This document shows positions 50,109-58,415 of a stretch of 64,000 nucleotides of DNA, piece by piece. The translations under genes were made by a program, and so were the position numbers. Under the pieces are notes generated by a model that had not been told where the DNA came from, did not search any database, and saw nothing but the letters and a program-made list of their open reading frames with translations. Each line of letters starts with the position of its first letter. Position 1 is the stretch's first letter. Source of the stretch: Telluribacter humicola (GTDB taxonomy: Bacteria; Bacteroidota; Bacteroidia; Cytophagales; Spirosomataceae); NCBI RefSeq assembly GCF_017355935.1, contig NZ_JAFIQT010000002.1, positions 372,001 through 436,000 on the forward strand. The letters are read 5' to 3'.

Positions 50109-52262
50109 TTATTTTCGAATAGTCAGTTCCTTGATGATATGATCAGCACCACCTAGTTGGTCAATGAGCCAAAGTACGTAGCGGATGTCCACGTTGATGG
50201 TCCGGTTCAGATCTTTGTCAAAGGCAATTTTGTGGCTGAGCGCCTCATAGTTTCCATCGAAGGCCAGGCCGATCAGTTCGCCGTTGCCGTTTATAACGGG
50301 CGAGCCGGAGTTACCTCCCGTGATGTCATTGCTCGTGATAAAGTTCACAACCAGGTCGCCGGTGCGGGGGTCTTTGTAGGGGCCATACTCCTTAGCTCGG
50401 GCCAGCTTGACCAGTTCTTCCGGCAGGTCAAATTCATAATCACCAGGTTTGTACTTCTGCAATACTCCCTGCATGGTCGTGTGGTTCTGGTACGTGACGG
50501 CATCGCGGGGCTGGTAATCATCCACCTTACCGTACGATACCCGCATGGTAAAGGTCGCATCGGGATACAGGGCTTTGCCCGGATTCATCTCCCGGACTCC
50601 TTTCAGGTACAGACGTCCCCACTCGTTGTTTTTGGAAACAAACTGCTGGTACAGGGGCAGATACTTGCTCTGGTAGTTACGGATGAATGCGCTCGACAGG
50701 CTGTAGGCCAGATCCTGCCGTAGAGTGGTCACATCAGGGTTCTTTACAAACTGGTTCCACTTCGCATCATTCAGGATGATGGTACTGTTGAATACCTGAT
50801 CCACGTACCGCTCATAGGTTGAAGCTTTGTCCAGTGCACCATATTCATTGCCAATGGCTCCGTATAGTACAGTGGGTTGCTGGTCTTTGGGTACATCGTT
50901 GTAGTACATCTGCAGTACTGATGTGACTATGTTCTTGTCCGACGGCTTGTTATGGCCCTTCAGGAAGTTCTGCCGGGCGTTAGTGGCGGCTTCCAGTGCT
51001 TTCTGCACATCAGCAGTATTGGCCTGGGCCATAGTGGCTTCCAGTTGCTGTAGCGAGGCCGCAAAGGATAGTAGCGGAGAGCCCAGAATACCTTCGTTGA
51101 TATATACCCGGTGCAGCGCATAGGGGCTCCAGGCTGAGTAGGTCTGTTCAAGATCAGCGAATATCTCCTTGTACTCAGGCTTAGACTGCGCCCACTTGAT
51201 AAAAGCCTCTTCTTCCTTTTTCTTCTGTCCGTACACATCGTACTTAAGCAGTTGCTCGGTTTCGCCTTTAAAAAACTTCCAGTAGTTGGCAATGGAGGCA
51301 TAGTCCGAAGCCAGCTGGAGCTTGATGGCCGGATCATTTTTCATCTGCTCAAACATGTACTTAAGGCGCATGTCCCGCAGCTTGACCAGCGTAGGGTTAT
51401 TCACTTCGGTTGCCAGTTGTACCCCGTACGATGATTCGTAGCGATTGGTACCGCCCGGGTAGCCAAAGATCATCGCAAAGTCATTTTCCTTAACGCCTTT
51501 CAGCGAAATGGGCAGATGGTACTTAGGCTTGAGCGGTACGTTGGTCGTGGCATACGGAGCCGGTTTGCCATCGGGAGTAGCGTACACCCTGAATACCGAA
51601 AAGTCGCCGGTGTGGCGGGGCCACTCCCAGTTGTCGGTATCGCCCCCAAACTTACCTACGCTCTCCGGCGGAGTACCTACCAGGCGCACATCATTGTAGC
51701 GCTGGTACACAAATGCCAGGAACTGGTTGCCCTTGAAGAGTGGACTGATCCGGGTCTCGAGGTTTTTGGAAAGGTCGCTCATCCGGCTGTTGATATGGCT
51801 CATTACCGCGGCCTGCTTGCTGGCTCTGGCCGCACCGGACAAGCCCATCAGCGAATCATTCACCTCTTTGGTCACGTCCTCAATCCTGACCAGAAACTGT
51901 ACAGTCAGGTTAGTGGGAATCTCCTCGCTGTTGCTCTTGGCATAGAAGCCATCACGAAGGTAGTTATGCTCCACGGAGCTGGCGCTGGCAATGGCGCCAT
52001 ACCCGCAGTGGTGGTTGGTAAAGATCAGGCCCTTGGAGCTTACAATCTCACCGGTACAGCCGTTGCCAAAAATAATTACGGCATCCTTAATAGAGGCTTT
52101 GTTGATGCTGTATAATTGTTCTTTAGAAAGTTTAAGTCCTTTCTTGACCATGTCGTTGTAGACCTGCTGCCCCAGTAGTAGGGGGAGCCACATACCTTCG
52201 TCGGCGGCGGCCCTGAATACGAGGGTGATGCTGAGTAAAAACGTAATAGTTACTTTTTTCAT
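50109..52262 (-). CDS. S46 family dipeptidyl-peptidase (DPP7-like)
   Basis: A 717-residue secreted serine peptidase that removes N-terminal dipeptides from imported peptides in the periplasm. A signal peptide spans residues 1-20. The catalytic triad is visible: His in TNHHCGY (near residue 85), Asp in GGDTDNWEWPRHTGDFS and Ser in TGGNSGSPV. The residue that tells the two types apart lies in LAFDGNYEAL: Gly (DPP7-like, hydrophobic P1) instead of Arg (DPP11, acidic P1). The C-terminal region ends in a typical DIRYVLWLID. Type assignment rests on that residue. Confidence 0.9.
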   Translation of the reverse strand: MKKVTITFLLSITLVFRAAADEGMWLPLLLGQQVYNDMVKKGLKLSKEQLYSINKASIKDAVIIFGNGCTGEIVSSKGLIFTNHHCGYGAIASASSVEHNYLRDGFYAKSNSEEIPTNLTVQFLVRIEDVTKEVNDSLMGLSGAARASKQAAVMSHINSRMSDLSKNLETRISPLFKGNQFLAFVYQRYNDVRLVGTPPESVGKFGGDTDNWEWPRHTGDFSVFRVYATPDGKPAPYATTNVPLKPKYHLPISLKGVKENDFAMIFGYPGGTNRYESSYGVQLATEVNNPTLVKLRDMRLKYMFEQMKNDPAIKLQLASDYASIANYWKFFKGETEQLLKYDVYGQKKKEEEAFIKWAQSKPEYKEIFADLEQTYSAWSPYALHRVYINEGILGSPLLSFAASLQQLEATMAQANTADVQKALEAATNARQNFLKGHNKPSDKNIVTSVLQMYYNDVPKDQQPTVLYGAIGNEYGALDKASTYERYVDQVFNSTIILNDAKWNQFVKNPDVTTLRQDLAYSLSSAFIRNYQSKYLPLYQQFVSKNNEWGRLYLKGVREMNPGKALYPDATFTMRVSYGKVDDYQPRDAVTYQNHTTMQGVLQKYKPGDYEFDLPEELVKLARAKEYGPYKDPRTGDLVVNFITSNDITGGNSGSPVINGNGELIGLAFDGNYEALSHKIAFDKDLNRTINVDIRYVLWLIDQLGGADHIIKELTIRK

Positions 52263-52464
52263 AGGATGAAGTTTTATAAAACAATCGTTCTGGTAGGGAT
52301 AGTTACCACCCAGGTGGCAGTTCCCTACTGTATTCTATGTTATAAACTAAAAAGCCTAAAAATAGATAAATGATTAGTAGGTCAATTAAAAGGTCTGCTA
52401 ATTTATCTCAAACCACACGCTGGGACTACATAAACCGACGTGAGCCGTACATACTACTATACCT

Positions 52465-53244
52465 ATGAAAATAGCTACGTACAATGTTAATGGAATCAAC
52501 GCCCGGCTTCCGGTGCTGCTTCGCTGGCTGCAGACTACTGCACCGGACGTAGTTTGTCTGCAGGAGCTGAAAGCCCCGGACGAGAAGTTTCCGGAGGAAG
52601 CCATCACTGGGGTAGGGTACAAGGCGGTATGGCACGGGCAAAAAAGCTGGAATGGAGTAGCCATCCTGACCCGCCACCACGATATCGGGGAAGTAAAGCG
52701 GGGACTGCCGGGTGATCCGAACGACGAGCAGAGCCGCTACATTGAGGCCGAAGTGAATGGTATCCTGATCGGTTGCCTGTACCTGCCCAATGGCAATCCG
52801 GCTCCCGGGCCCAAGTTTGACTATAAGCTGCAATGGATGGAGCGGCTGAATAGCTACGCAGCCCACCTGCTTACCCTCAATAAACCCATAGTATTGACCG
52901 GCGACTACAATGTCATACCTACCGAGCGGGATGTGTACCGGCCGGATCGGTGGCTGGATGATGCCCTCTTCCGACCCGAGTCTCGCTCGGCCTTTCATTC
53001 CCTCCTTAGCCAGGGTTGGGTAGATGCCATCAGGCACCTCCACCCGGACGAGACCATCTACACCTTCTGGGACTACTTCCGAACCTCTTTCAGCCGTAAT
53101 GCAGGATTGCGTATAGACCACTTCCTGCTCAGTCCCCAGCTTAGGGGCCGCCTACTTGCCACTGGGGTAGATCGGGATGTACGGGGTTGGGAGAAAACCA
53201 GTGACCACGCTCCGGTGTGGGTGGAGTTGTCTGAGGGAGTGTAG
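52465..53244 (+). CDS. xth: Exodeoxyribonuclease III
   Basis: A 259-residue EEP-fold nuclease for base excision repair: 3'-5' exonuclease, phosphatase and AP endonuclease. The sequence starts MKIATYNVNGINARLPVL, with CLQELKAPDE (catalytic Glu), VLTGDYNVIPTERDVY (Asp/Asn), RIDHFLLSP and TSDHAPVWVEL (final catalytic His) all present. It is divergent from the S46 peptidase gene; a large antisense frame on the minus strand is a shadow. Confidence 0.93.
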   Translation: MKIATYNVNGINARLPVLLRWLQTTAPDVVCLQELKAPDEKFPEEAITGVGYKAVWHGQKSWNGVAILTRHHDIGEVKRGLPGDPNDEQSRYIEAEVNGILIGCLYLPNGNPAPGPKFDYKLQWMERLNSYAAHLLTLNKPIVLTGDYNVIPTERDVYRPDRWLDDALFRPESRSAFHSLLSQGWVDAIRHLHPDETIYTFWDYFRTSFSRNAGLRIDHFLLSPQLRGRLLATGVDRDVRGWEKTSDHAPVWVELSEGV

Positions 53245-53683
53245 CGTCAAGAAGGAGCTTTTAATGCTCGTTACTGCTTCGGACTAGTACTGTGTATAAC
53301 TTTTGATTGAGTGGTCATAATCGCTCAAAAGGTAGCGTTTTGCCTTCTATTTAAGCCATTTAGTATATATCTTCCATAGTTCTGGCCATCAAATGTATAA
53401 GGTAAATGTAGTCTCTGTTTTCCCTGTCCTTACCACTCCCTAAAGTTTACTTGAGGTAGGTACCTATTGTACTTACTTTTATCAACAATTAAGAGCTGCA
53501 GCGCTTATTAAGTATTTTTTTATTGCTCCCTATAATGCTTTGTGACCGGTAAATGGTGGTGAACCAGGCAGGAGAAGTTGATAGTGCACCTAAGCACTTG
53601 TAGTACCTCCTCCTTCACCCACCAGTCTAACGGTCACGCAGAGCTATGGACGTAGTGTGTAGAATAACTAAATCTTAAAAGCC
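53245..53683. other. 439-bp intergenic region with a structured element
   Basis: This gap between xth and the 577-residue unknown protein is AT-rich in its first two-thirds. It contains an imperfect inverted structure at 53542-53637 immediately upstream of the unknown gene. A weak terminator-like hairpin (53489-53506 with a T run) may serve an earlier transcript. No open reading frame is evident. Confidence 0.55.
53542..53637. promoter_or_regulatory. Imperfect 96-bp inverted-repeat element upstream of the unknown gene
   Basis: GTGACCG (53542-53548) pairs with CGGTCAC (53631-53637); further inside, TGGTGG/TGAA segments pair with CCACCA/TTCA segments, and GTGCACCTAAGCAC forms a central hairpin. 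It lies about 46 bp before the ATG at 53684. It may be a leader RNA or a terminator for upstream transcription; no family is recognised. Confidence 0.45.
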
Positions 53684-55417
53684 ATGCAAGAGATACTTAC
53701 CAATCAAAAGTTGCTAGATCTGGTCCGTGAACGTGACCATCTGCTAACATTCGATCCGAACAAACTTTATCCTATACTTTTTCGCCCATGCCGGGTCAGA
53801 GTGCTGCTTGTTGCAGATGGTGGCCTCGACTTTTCGATTGGAGGATTTGGTCTTCGGGCATTTGTAGAAAGTCTGCTTGATATGCCGGGGTATCACGTAA
53901 AGTTTGATATTACGCTCGCACACATTCATGCTCGCTCAGGAGGACAAATGATGGATCCGGACACCCGGATAACAAGACGAATCTCCCAGTTTAAATTTGA
54001 CAATCCCGAGCACTTTGGTCCTGACAAGTACGATCAGGTGTGGCTGTTTGGAATAGATACAATTTATCGTCAGCGCAATGGATATCCAACGGACCGACTA
54101 GGTGACAAAGAACTGGCAGCCATCACGCAGTTCATGAATGGTGGCGGTGGACTGTTTGCAACGGGTGACCACGGGTCGCTGGGCGCTTGTCTGGGAGGTT
54201 CAGTACCACGAGCCCGATCTATGCGGTTGTGGGGACCTGCCGGGGATGCCGTAGGTAGTGAAGTGAGCATGACACATTCACGTCGTAACGATACCAACCG
54301 TCAGGGTAGTAGTCCGGGAAGTCAGTTTAATGACCAGTCCGATGATGTTCCCCAACCAATAGAGCCTAAGATGTACCATCGGCGGATGGGCATCTTCAGA
54401 TTCTCGTATCCACATCCGCTCCTTTGTAGCCCTGGTGGAGTAATTCGGGTAATGCCCGACCACCCACACGAGGGGGAATGTGTGGCTCCGGCTAATCCGA
54501 ACCAGCAAATTAACTATGTTAATCCGCCCGTTCCCGAATATCCTCCGGCGGCTGGGGGTGGGACTCGTCCCCTACCGGAAATAATCTCCACCAGTAGCGT
54601 ACCTGCCGGTAATACAGCATCGGCGACAAAAGATCCGACAGTAGCACAGACATTCGGAGGTATATGTGCTTACGATGGACATCTGGCTAAAGTCGGTAGG
54701 GTAGTGACGGACCCCACCTGGCACCACTTCGTGAATATTAACCTGATTGGTGATCAGGGAGCACCTTTCGGTGATCCCAAGCGGTTAGGTTATCTGGCTT
54801 CTCCCGCTGGTATGGCCCATCTGGAACAGATTAAAACGTATTTCCGAAATATAGCGGTATGGTTATCCCGGCCATCGCAGATCGTGTGTATGCAACGTCG
54901 GCTTAAGTGGGGAGTGATCTGGACTGACCGGGTGATGGAAGCCGTAATGACCAAGGCGGACATTCCACTGGCCAAACTTGATACCCGTAACCTGCTGGAT
55001 ATTGGCCGTCACGCCCGCGATGTTCTTGGCCAGTACGTAGGTGCATGCCAGGCACGAAGAATCATCCTGTACGAGATTGAACGTGTCTTCCCTAAACCAT
55101 GGCTGGATCTTGTAGATCCCTGGCTACCACTGCCGCCGCGCGGGCCCGAGCCTGGTCCTGATCCCGTACCGTGGCTGGATCCTGAACTGGTACTGGACAT
55201 AGCTTTGGGGGGAGCGTTGGCAGCTTTGCGGGAAGAATTTCCGGATCCGGACCCACAACGGCTGGAAGAGATTGAAAAGTCAATGGATAAGGTGTCAGCA
55301 CGGGGGGTGGAAGTCGCAGTAGGTTTTGCACTGGAATCGTTTGGTACTACAGTCAATCGCTATACCAAGTTGTTTGAGAGCTTTAAGGGAGGACGGACCA
55401 ACTCTGAGGCAGAATAA
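53684..55417 (+). CDS. Large hypothetical protein with ThuA/GATase-like N-terminal fold
   Basis: A 577-residue protein that I cannot assign to a named family. There is no signal peptide or membrane helix. The N-terminal half shows a ThuA or class I amidotransferase-like order: VLLVADGG (40-47), YDQVWLFGID (117-125), then GGGGLFATGDHGSLGACLG (153-171), and a later GRVVTDPTWHHFVNINL. The central section has many Asn, Pro and Gly. A proline-rich linker (PLPPRGPEPGPDP) precedes a C-terminal helical part. The start at 53684 follows the structured element. Nothing nearby suggests function. Confidence 0.65.
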   Translation: MQEILTNQKLLDLVRERDHLLTFDPNKLYPILFRPCRVRVLLVADGGLDFSIGGFGLRAFVESLLDMPGYHVKFDITLAHIHARSGGQMMDPDTRITRRISQFKFDNPEHFGPDKYDQVWLFGIDTIYRQRNGYPTDRLGDKELAAITQFMNGGGGLFATGDHGSLGACLGGSVPRARSMRLWGPAGDAVGSEVSMTHSRRNDTNRQGSSPGSQFNDQSDDVPQPIEPKMYHRRMGIFRFSYPHPLLCSPGGVIRVMPDHPHEGECVAPANPNQQINYVNPPVPEYPPAAGGGTRPLPEIISTSSVPAGNTASATKDPTVAQTFGGICAYDGHLAKVGRVVTDPTWHHFVNINLIGDQGAPFGDPKRLGYLASPAGMAHLEQIKTYFRNIAVWLSRPSQIVCMQRRLKWGVIWTDRVMEAVMTKADIPLAKLDTRNLLDIGRHARDVLGQYVGACQARRIILYEIERVFPKPWLDLVDPWLPLPPRGPEPGPDPVPWLDPELVLDIALGGALAALREEFPDPDPQRLEEIEKSMDKVSARGVEVAVGFALESFGTTVNRYTKLFESFKGGRTNSEAE

Positions 55418-55459
55418 GGCAAAGAGATACCTTAATCACACTATAGACCTGCCACGATC

Positions 55460-55493
55460 AACCTACCTACCTCGTCTATGGTAGGTAGGTTTT
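55460..55493 (+). terminator. Terminator after the 577-residue protein gene
   Basis: AACCTACCTAC (55460-55470) and GTAGGTAGGTT (55481-55491) form a perfect 11-bp stem followed by TTT at 55491-55493. It lies 42 bp downstream of the stop codon. Confidence 0.75.
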
Positions 55494-55504
55494 AGTTAGC
55501 CTGA

Positions 55505-55684
55505 TTGGCAATTGGCAAGTGCGGCGAGAATATCAATGTTAACCATAGACCCCTGCTATATACTGATCCTTTATTATATGCTAATCCTGCCAGTCCTACT
55601 ATTGCATTCCAATTTGATGATGGTATATCGTTGATCAACCGATATGTACTGGAGAACATGAATATAAGTAAGAGACGGCCCTAG
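55505..55684 (+). pseudogene. 3' relic of a lipoprotein gene related to the one at 47919
   Basis: The frame from 55505 to the stop at 55684 encodes 59 residues ending YVLENMNISKRRP, closely like YVLENVYISKKRP of the lipoprotein at 47919-48632. Over the last 45 residues I count about 25 identities, with YANPASP aligned to YANPARP. No signal peptide or start exists upstream; a stop lies directly before 55505. It is the remnant of a lost paralogue. Confidence 0.8.
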
Positions 55685-55786
55685 TAGGAGCGGACTAATT
55701 CGGATAGGGGACAAAGGAACTCTCAAAAACCATTGGTTGCAGAATGGGTTGTTTTAGGTATATACTCATCTTAAACAACAAGAAAA

Positions 55787-56101
55787 ATGGGATTTGACCA
55801 GTACCACGAACCACCTCATGAGCTATCGGAAGAAACCCGCACCTTTGCCCGCATGGTACGTTCCGTGATCGAGGAGGCCGAAGCCATTGACTGGTATGAG
55901 CAACGCATATCGGTTGAGAAAGACGATCAGGCCAAACGCATTATGCAGAATGCACAGAAGGAAGAGTTCAAACACTTTGCTATGGATCTGGAATTTCTGC
56001 TCAGGAAAAAGCCCAAGTGGCGACAGATTATGCAGATGATCCTTTTTCAGGAAGGTGACATTGTCGATCTGGGAGAAAAAGCCGAAGAAGAGGCAGAGTA
56101 G
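55787..56101 (+). CDS. Encapsulated-ferritin-like (EncFtn) protein, orphan
   Basis: A 104-residue two-helix protein of the EncFtn ferritin-like family, which forms decamers with iron-binding ferroxidase centres. Comparison with the Rhodospirillum rubrum protein, by memory, puts its ferroxidase residues Glu32, Glu62 and His65 at Glu30, Glu60 and His63 here (EEAEAIDWYEQR and EEFKHFAMD), and the conserved Trp at Trp36. It has no C-terminal encapsulin-targeting peptide; the tail is acidic (LGEKAEEEAE). No encapsulin shell gene lies in the window. An intact two-helix core makes it likely functional. Confidence 0.82.
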   Translation: MGFDQYHEPPHELSEETRTFARMVRSVIEEAEAIDWYEQRISVEKDDQAKRIMQNAQKEEFKHFAMDLEFLLRKKPKWRQIMQMILFQEGDIVDLGEKAEEEAE

Positions 56102-56110
56102 GAACAAGAA

Positions 56111-56142
56111 GGCGGCTGCCCCATATACGGACAGCCGCCTTT
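56111..56142 (+). terminator. Terminator after the EncFtn-like gene
   Basis: GGCGGCTG (56111-56118) and CAGCCGCC (56132-56139) pair perfectly and are followed by TTTGCTTT. It lies 9 bp after the stop codon. Confidence 0.75.
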
Positions 56143-56177
56143 GCTTTCGTAGTGTCTGGTACTAAGAGGGCATAGTC

Positions 56178-56729
56178 TTAATCAAGGTACTTCTTATCCG
56201 TTGGCTTGTATCCCAGCAGGTAGGCAAAGGGAGTCAGGATAGTGAATAAAGATTTCTGAACGGCATAGGAGGGCTTAGCCAGTCGCATCACATGATTGTA
56301 CTTATCGATCAAAACGGCCACCTGCAGGAGAGAAGGCATACCCGCTTCGTTGGTTTTGCCGTCATTGGCCAACCCGTGGAGCGTTTCGAGCAGGTGCTCT
56401 GTTTCCAAAGCAGGGCGCACTTTCCAGTTTACGACGGTTTTGGTAGTGGTGTTGTTCCACATCGAGTGGACTTTGTTCTTTGGGACATGTAGTTTATCTC
56501 CCTTTGTCAATACTCTTAGGTCACCGTCGATCCGTACGGTCATTTCCCCTTCTAAAACGATAAACTCTTCCTCCTGATGGGGGTGGTAGTGGGCAGCCGG
56601 TTCTTTGGAGAAAGCATTGTAAGTAGCTTCCATTTCTAGGAGTTGCCCATTGGTGTCCTTGCCTGTCCGTAGAAATCGGATGGTCTGGTGTGTTCTGGGA
56701 TTCGAAATTGTCTTGTTTTGGTAGGCCAT
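56178..56729 (-). CDS. Cupin domain protein
   Basis: A 183-residue cupin with a metal-type motif AAHYHPHQEEEFIVLEGEMTVRIDG, followed by VPKNKVHSMWNN. The C-terminal helical part, LETLHGLANDGKTNEAG, shares the GLANDG motif with the membrane cupin at 46751, so both belong to one family, though this one lacks the N-terminal membrane helix. The end is hydrophobic (LFTILTPFAYLLGYKP), possibly membrane-associated. Function is unknown. Confidence 0.8.
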   Translation of the reverse strand: MAYQNKTISNPRTHQTIRFLRTGKDTNGQLLEMEATYNAFSKEPAAHYHPHQEEEFIVLEGEMTVRIDGDLRVLTKGDKLHVPKNKVHSMWNNTTTKTVVNWKVRPALETEHLLETLHGLANDGKTNEAGMPSLLQVAVLIDKYNHVMRLAKPSYAVQKSLFTILTPFAYLLGYKPTDKKYLD

Positions 56730-56813
56730 TTTTCTGTGTTAGCTAATAGACGAAAACTTTTATTGTACTTCAATTTTGGTAATTGTCATGGCTGGTTGCT
56801 GGACGTTAGGCCA

Positions 56814-56851
56814 TAAAAAAAGGCATACCGTCTGTTCATGACCGGTATGCC
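56814..56851 (-). terminator. Terminator after the dienelactone hydrolase-like gene
   Basis: GGCATACCG (56822-56830) and CGGTATGCC (56843-56851) form a perfect 9-bp stem. Read on the minus strand it is followed by TTTTTTT. It lies 22 bp beyond the stop codon at 56873. Confidence 0.85.
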
Positions 56852-56872
56852 CTGTATAGATATACTCTGGTC

Positions 56873-57748
56873 TTATACGTTAAACTTATCTTTCAGGTAG
56901 GCGATGGACATACCGTAGGCCTGCTCGGCGTTGAGCTGGTCGTACTTGGGATTGCTGGGGTTGGCAAAGCCGTGTACCCCGGGAAAAATCTTATAGATAA
57001 GCTGCTTACCTGCCTTGTCCATGTTGGCGTCAAACTGCTCAACCACCTCCTTCGAGATACGCTCCTCGGTGGCGAATACGCCCAGTACATCGCTGTTAAG
57101 AGTCTTGAGCTGTTGTACATCCTGCACCGGCATACCGTAGTACATCACTACCCCGATGGTGTTCTTACCACCCAGCAGTCCTGAGCGCAGCGACCAGCCT
57201 CCCCCAAAGCACCAGCCTACGTTGGCTACCTGCGCCTTAGGTCCGGCATAGGCCAGTCCGCCCTTCACGATATTGACTAGGCGATCTTCTTTTACGCTCG
57301 ATACCAGCTTACCGGCATCCTGGGGCGTGGTAGCCACCTGTCCGTCGTACATGTCGAGCGCCAGTACGTTCACATCTCCGCGCAGGTCGTCGTAGTAGCG
57401 GTCCGACTCGCGACGGATGTAGTCGTTGAGTCCCCACCACTCCTGGTACACAAACAGCCACTTGTCGCTCGCCTTAGCGGCTTTGATCAGGTACCCGTTG
57501 GCCTCTTTCCCGTCGGGAGTCTTGAAAGTGATGTTTTGGCCCTTTGCTTGGTACTGGAGCGGGAGGGGAGCCGGGTGCAACGCCTGAAAAGCCGGGTCCA
57601 GCGCAAACTGTTTCATGCCATCTTCGGCAATAGCCGGCGTAAAGCATACCGGTATGGCCGTCTCTGTTACGGGAGCAGCGGGCCGCCAGCCCCAGAAGCT
57701 CAGGCTACCTACCAGCAGCAGGTGGAGTATGATCAGAAGTCTTGACAT
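56873..57748 (-). CDS. Secreted dienelactone hydrolase family protein
   Basis: A 291-residue alpha/beta hydrolase of the dienelactone-hydrolase family with an N-terminal signal or anchor (residues 1-25). The nucleophile Cys is in VGWCFGGGWS, and the catalytic His in VHGFANPS; where Asp is usual, the segment reads FATEERISKE, so a Glu may serve. YQEWWGLNDYIRRESDR is the conserved oxyanion-side segment. The substrate is unknown; exported members are common in Bacteroidota. It is 84 bp downstream of the heme-binding gene and may be co-transcribed. Confidence 0.87.
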   Translation of the reverse strand: MSRLLIILHLLLVGSLSFWGWRPAAPVTETAIPVCFTPAIAEDGMKQFALDPAFQALHPAPLPLQYQAKGQNITFKTPDGKEANGYLIKAAKASDKWLFVYQEWWGLNDYIRRESDRYYDDLRGDVNVLALDMYDGQVATTPQDAGKLVSSVKEDRLVNIVKGGLAYAGPKAQVANVGWCFGGGWSLRSGLLGGKNTIGVVMYYGMPVQDVQQLKTLNSDVLGVFATEERISKEVVEQFDANMDKAGKQLIYKIFPGVHGFANPSNPKYDQLNAEQAYGMSIAYLKDKFNV

Positions 57749-57831
57749 AAGTTGAATATAAATTTTGGTTAAATACAGCTACGTCACCTATTACACCGGG
57801 AGTAGCTTATTTGTTTTGATACCTACATCAA

Positions 57832-58326
57832 CTAGCCGCGGCGCTTCCGTACCAGGCTGTCGGCAGGGTAGTTGGCCTTGAGCGTATCCATCTGCGCGCG
57901 GGCCCACTGGATCAGGCGCTGCTTCTGTACCTCAGTCAGGTTAGCCTCCGGATGCATACCCAGGTAGGTGTACTCCTTCATGGGCATTTCACTTTCTTCC
58001 ACTACTTCCACAATTTCTTCCAGCTTGTGGTACTGTATCGCCAGGGGCCTCCGGGTAAAGTCCGAGAAATTAAGGTGCTGCTTACCTTCCTGTATGTGGT
58101 GGTCCATCCACCAGGCTACTGGCTGCACATTAGAGTACCAGGGGTAAGTAGTCTGGTTGGTGTGGCAGTCGTTACAGGCTACGCTCAGGATGTGCTGCAC
58201 ATCTTCGGGCACGCTGTAGCGGGTAGCGATGTCATAGGTACGGTCGTTATAATTATTAGGCGTAGGACGAATGAGTTGGATGACAACGAGCAAAACGAGT
58301 ACGCCCAGAAAGATTTTACCGATCAT
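57832..58326 (-). CDS. Heme-binding domain protein (membrane-anchored)
   Basis: A 164-residue protein with an N-terminal membrane anchor (residues about 4-20) and one CxxCH heme motif, CNDCH, in VACNDCHTNQTTYPWYSNVQPVAWWM. This pattern matches the Haem_bd family. The distal ligand may be Met in EMPMKEY or His in YLGMHPEAN. A single covalent heme faces the periplasm, suggesting redox or sensing work. The downstream partner is a dienelactone-hydrolase-like gene; a direct functional link is not evident. Confidence 0.86.
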   Translation of the reverse strand: MIGKIFLGVLVLLVVIQLIRPTPNNYNDRTYDIATRYSVPEDVQHILSVACNDCHTNQTTYPWYSNVQPVAWWMDHHIQEGKQHLNFSDFTRRPLAIQYHKLEEIVEVVEESEMPMKEYTYLGMHPEANLTEVQKQRLIQWARAQMDTLKANYPADSLVRKRRG

Positions 58327-58415
58327 AGTAGAATGAGGAGTTTTGAGTGAATGGATAAGGTACTAAAATATACCTTTCCATAAGCAGGTTTATCCCCAGG
58401 CTTACTCAAAACCGG

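Larger units (their letters stand above)
55418..55786. other. 369-bp intergenic region with terminator and lipoprotein relic
   Basis: Between the 577-residue protein and the EncFtn-like gene. It contains a terminator at 55460-55493 and the 3' relic of a lipoprotein gene at 55505-55684. The remaining sequence directly before 55787 has no clear promoter. Confidence 0.6.

Noticed and set aside
51516-52115. 199-residue plus-strand frame antisense to the S46 peptidase gene
   Set aside because: The peptidase gene carries an intact catalytic triad in the other strand; the antisense frame has no features.
52364-52408. AT-rich imperfect hairpin between the divergent S46 peptidase and xth genes
   Set aside because: The stem needs a three-base bulge and is AT only, so it may be chance; no function is assigned.
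52426-53121. 231-residue minus-strand open frame antisense to the ExoIII gene
   Set aside because: It overlaps a gene with all ExoIII motifs intact, has no recognisable domain, and the codon bias belongs to the plus-strand gene.
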